Source of the DNA: Enterococcus sp. HY326
Lineage (GTDB): Bacteria > Bacillota > Bacilli > Lactobacillales > Enterococcaceae
Direction: 5' to 3'
Length of the DNA: 64,000 bases
Assembly (NCBI RefSeq): GCF_026157065.1
Contig: NZ_JANLGQ010000004.1
Coordinates: forward strand, 1-64,000
In this document: positions 63,483-64,000 of the stretch, piece by piece
Position numbering within the stretch: position 1 is the stretch's first letter
Layout: each line of letters starts with the position of its first letter
Program-made: the position numbers and the translations under genes
The notes under the pieces: model-generated
Seen by the model: the letters and a program-made list of their open reading frames with translations, nothing else
Database searches by the model: none
Told to the model about the DNA's origin: nothing

Positions 63483-63554
63483 AACAAATAAATCCACATC
63501 TGTTCCCAACAAGACAAAAAGCGACTAGCAGAAGTAGAAGTGGATGGATTTGTT
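63483..63554 (-). terminator. Candidate terminator of the DUF1827 gene
   Basis: On the minus strand AACAAATCCATCCAC and GTGGATTTATTTGTT pair with two mismatches over a large loop, followed by TTTT. It may also serve as part of the ebpR upstream region. Confidence 0.5.
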
Positions 63555-63588
63555 ACATAAATTGGATAAGAAAACAAACAGAGATTGT

Positions 63589-63912
63589 TTAAGAAGCATT
63601 GCTTTGGGCACTGGCGATGACTTTAGGAATGGAAATTTCAACTAGACCGGGAATTTCCATTGTGGTAATTTTTGCAGCGTCGTAAGAATTTTGCGGCAGC
63701 TTTTTCAAAAAACGCTCTTTGATTTCTGAAACCTCAGAGGGCAGAATATTTCTTTTTTTATTGATTAAAGCAATTTCATTATGTAGCGGAGCTTCCGTAA
63801 AAATAACTGTCGTATTACCAGCGGAATAAACTTTTACCACCTGAGCATCCGTTGTTTCCAGCTGATTTTTCACTAGGCGCGCATGGCTGTTGGTGACATT
63901 GACAAGTTTCAT
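63589..63912 (-). CDS. DUF1827 family protein
   Basis: A 107-aa soluble protein of the DUF1827 family found in enterococci and streptococci; it starts MKLVNVTNSHARLVKNQLE and keeps the core KVYSAGNTTVIFTEAPLHNE. Function unknown. AAGGAGGTGA lies ideally before ATG 63912, so it is probably well translated. It is transcribed toward the Mga-type regulator and has its own candidate terminator. Confidence 0.88.
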   Translation of the reverse strand: MKLVNVTNSHARLVKNQLETTDAQVVKVYSAGNTTVIFTEAPLHNEIALINKKRNILPSEVSEIKERFLKKLPQNSYDAAKITTMEIPGLVEISIPKVIASAQSNAS

Positions 63913-64000
63913 AGGTTCACCTCCTTGAGTAAGTTGTTAGAGTTTTTAGTAAGCACGGACTCTTATAAGAAAGAGTCATCGTTTAAGAAAGATTTATTTA

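Noticed and set aside
63955-63980. GACTCTT/AAGAGTC hairpin near the right edge as a terminator
   Set aside because: No T-run follows on either strand within the window, and the gene it might belong to is outside.
1-64000. CRISPR arrays, prophage or insertion sequences
   Set aside because: No regularly spaced direct repeats, no transposase, integrase or phage structural genes were found; the dispersed repeats are inverted, single and intergenic.

Overview
The window is a low-GC Firmicutes chromosome segment, most likely from Enterococcus or a near relative in the Enterococcaceae. The evidence is the order dnaX-ebfC-recR-tmk-darA-holB-ricT-yabA-rsmI, strong AAGGAGG-type ribosome binding sites, frequent GTG/TTG starts, DUF1827 and LCP genes, two lipoate ligases, and an Ebp-type sortase-assembled pilus locus next to an Mga/EbpR-type regulator. 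The species cannot be named from the sequence. No rRNA, tRNA, CRISPR array, insertion sequence or prophage was recognised.

Layout. 1-4.3 kb: a hypothetical protein, a YppE pair, a MazG-like pyrophosphohydrolase with a D-2-hydroxyacid dehydrogenase, and a two-domain VOC protein. 4.3-7.6 kb (minus strand): a YdjI-YdjG-YdjH-like membrane module without a neighbouring pspA. 7.8-15 kb: the DNA polymerase III / recombination / replication-control block dnaX to rsmI. 15.2-17 kb: the zinc-binding lipoprotein adcA with a promoter and a close match to a Zur box, followed by a 36-residue basic microprotein. 17-18.8 kb: amtB-PII with an exact GlnR/TnrA-type box. 18.9-23.2 kb: dinB, and nrdD and nrdG (class III ribonucleotide reductase). 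23.4-26.2 kb: a BceAB-type ABC transporter with no two-component system beside it. 26.2-35.7 kb: M42 peptidase, DUF975 protein, yhfI-lplA pair, trmR, RpiR regulator and arginase-family enzyme, flavin-binding protein, dapF, cold-shock protein. 36-48 kb: LCP protein, RlmCD-type RNA methyltransferase, recX-mutY, ntdP, an amidase, a GNAT enzyme, an AI-2E-type permease, a CorC/HlyC-type protein and sdaAB-sdaAA. 48.5-51.5 kb: second lipoate ligase and prfC.

51.7-63.5 kb is the accessory region: a pilus locus. It has an intact class C sortase with an unusual C-terminal extension; a promoter region with an inverted repeat; a 50-codon small ORF overlapping the tip pilin start; a 1448-residue VWA tip pilin; a basal-type minor pilin broken by two in-frame TGA codons; an intact major pilin; and a second class C sortase broken by a TAG before its catalytic cysteine. 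An Mga-family regulator converges on the second sortase. All three nonsense codons are explicable as C:G to T:A transitions, so this copy looks recently damaged. The tip pilin, major pilin and first sortase remain open, so a fibre could in principle still form.

A second theme is a family of long imperfect inverted-repeat elements (about 110-200 nt) in at least five intergenic regions. Their ends carry variants of CTGTGACACAAGTTT. They lie between otherwise ordinary housekeeping genes and are not explained by any gene call.
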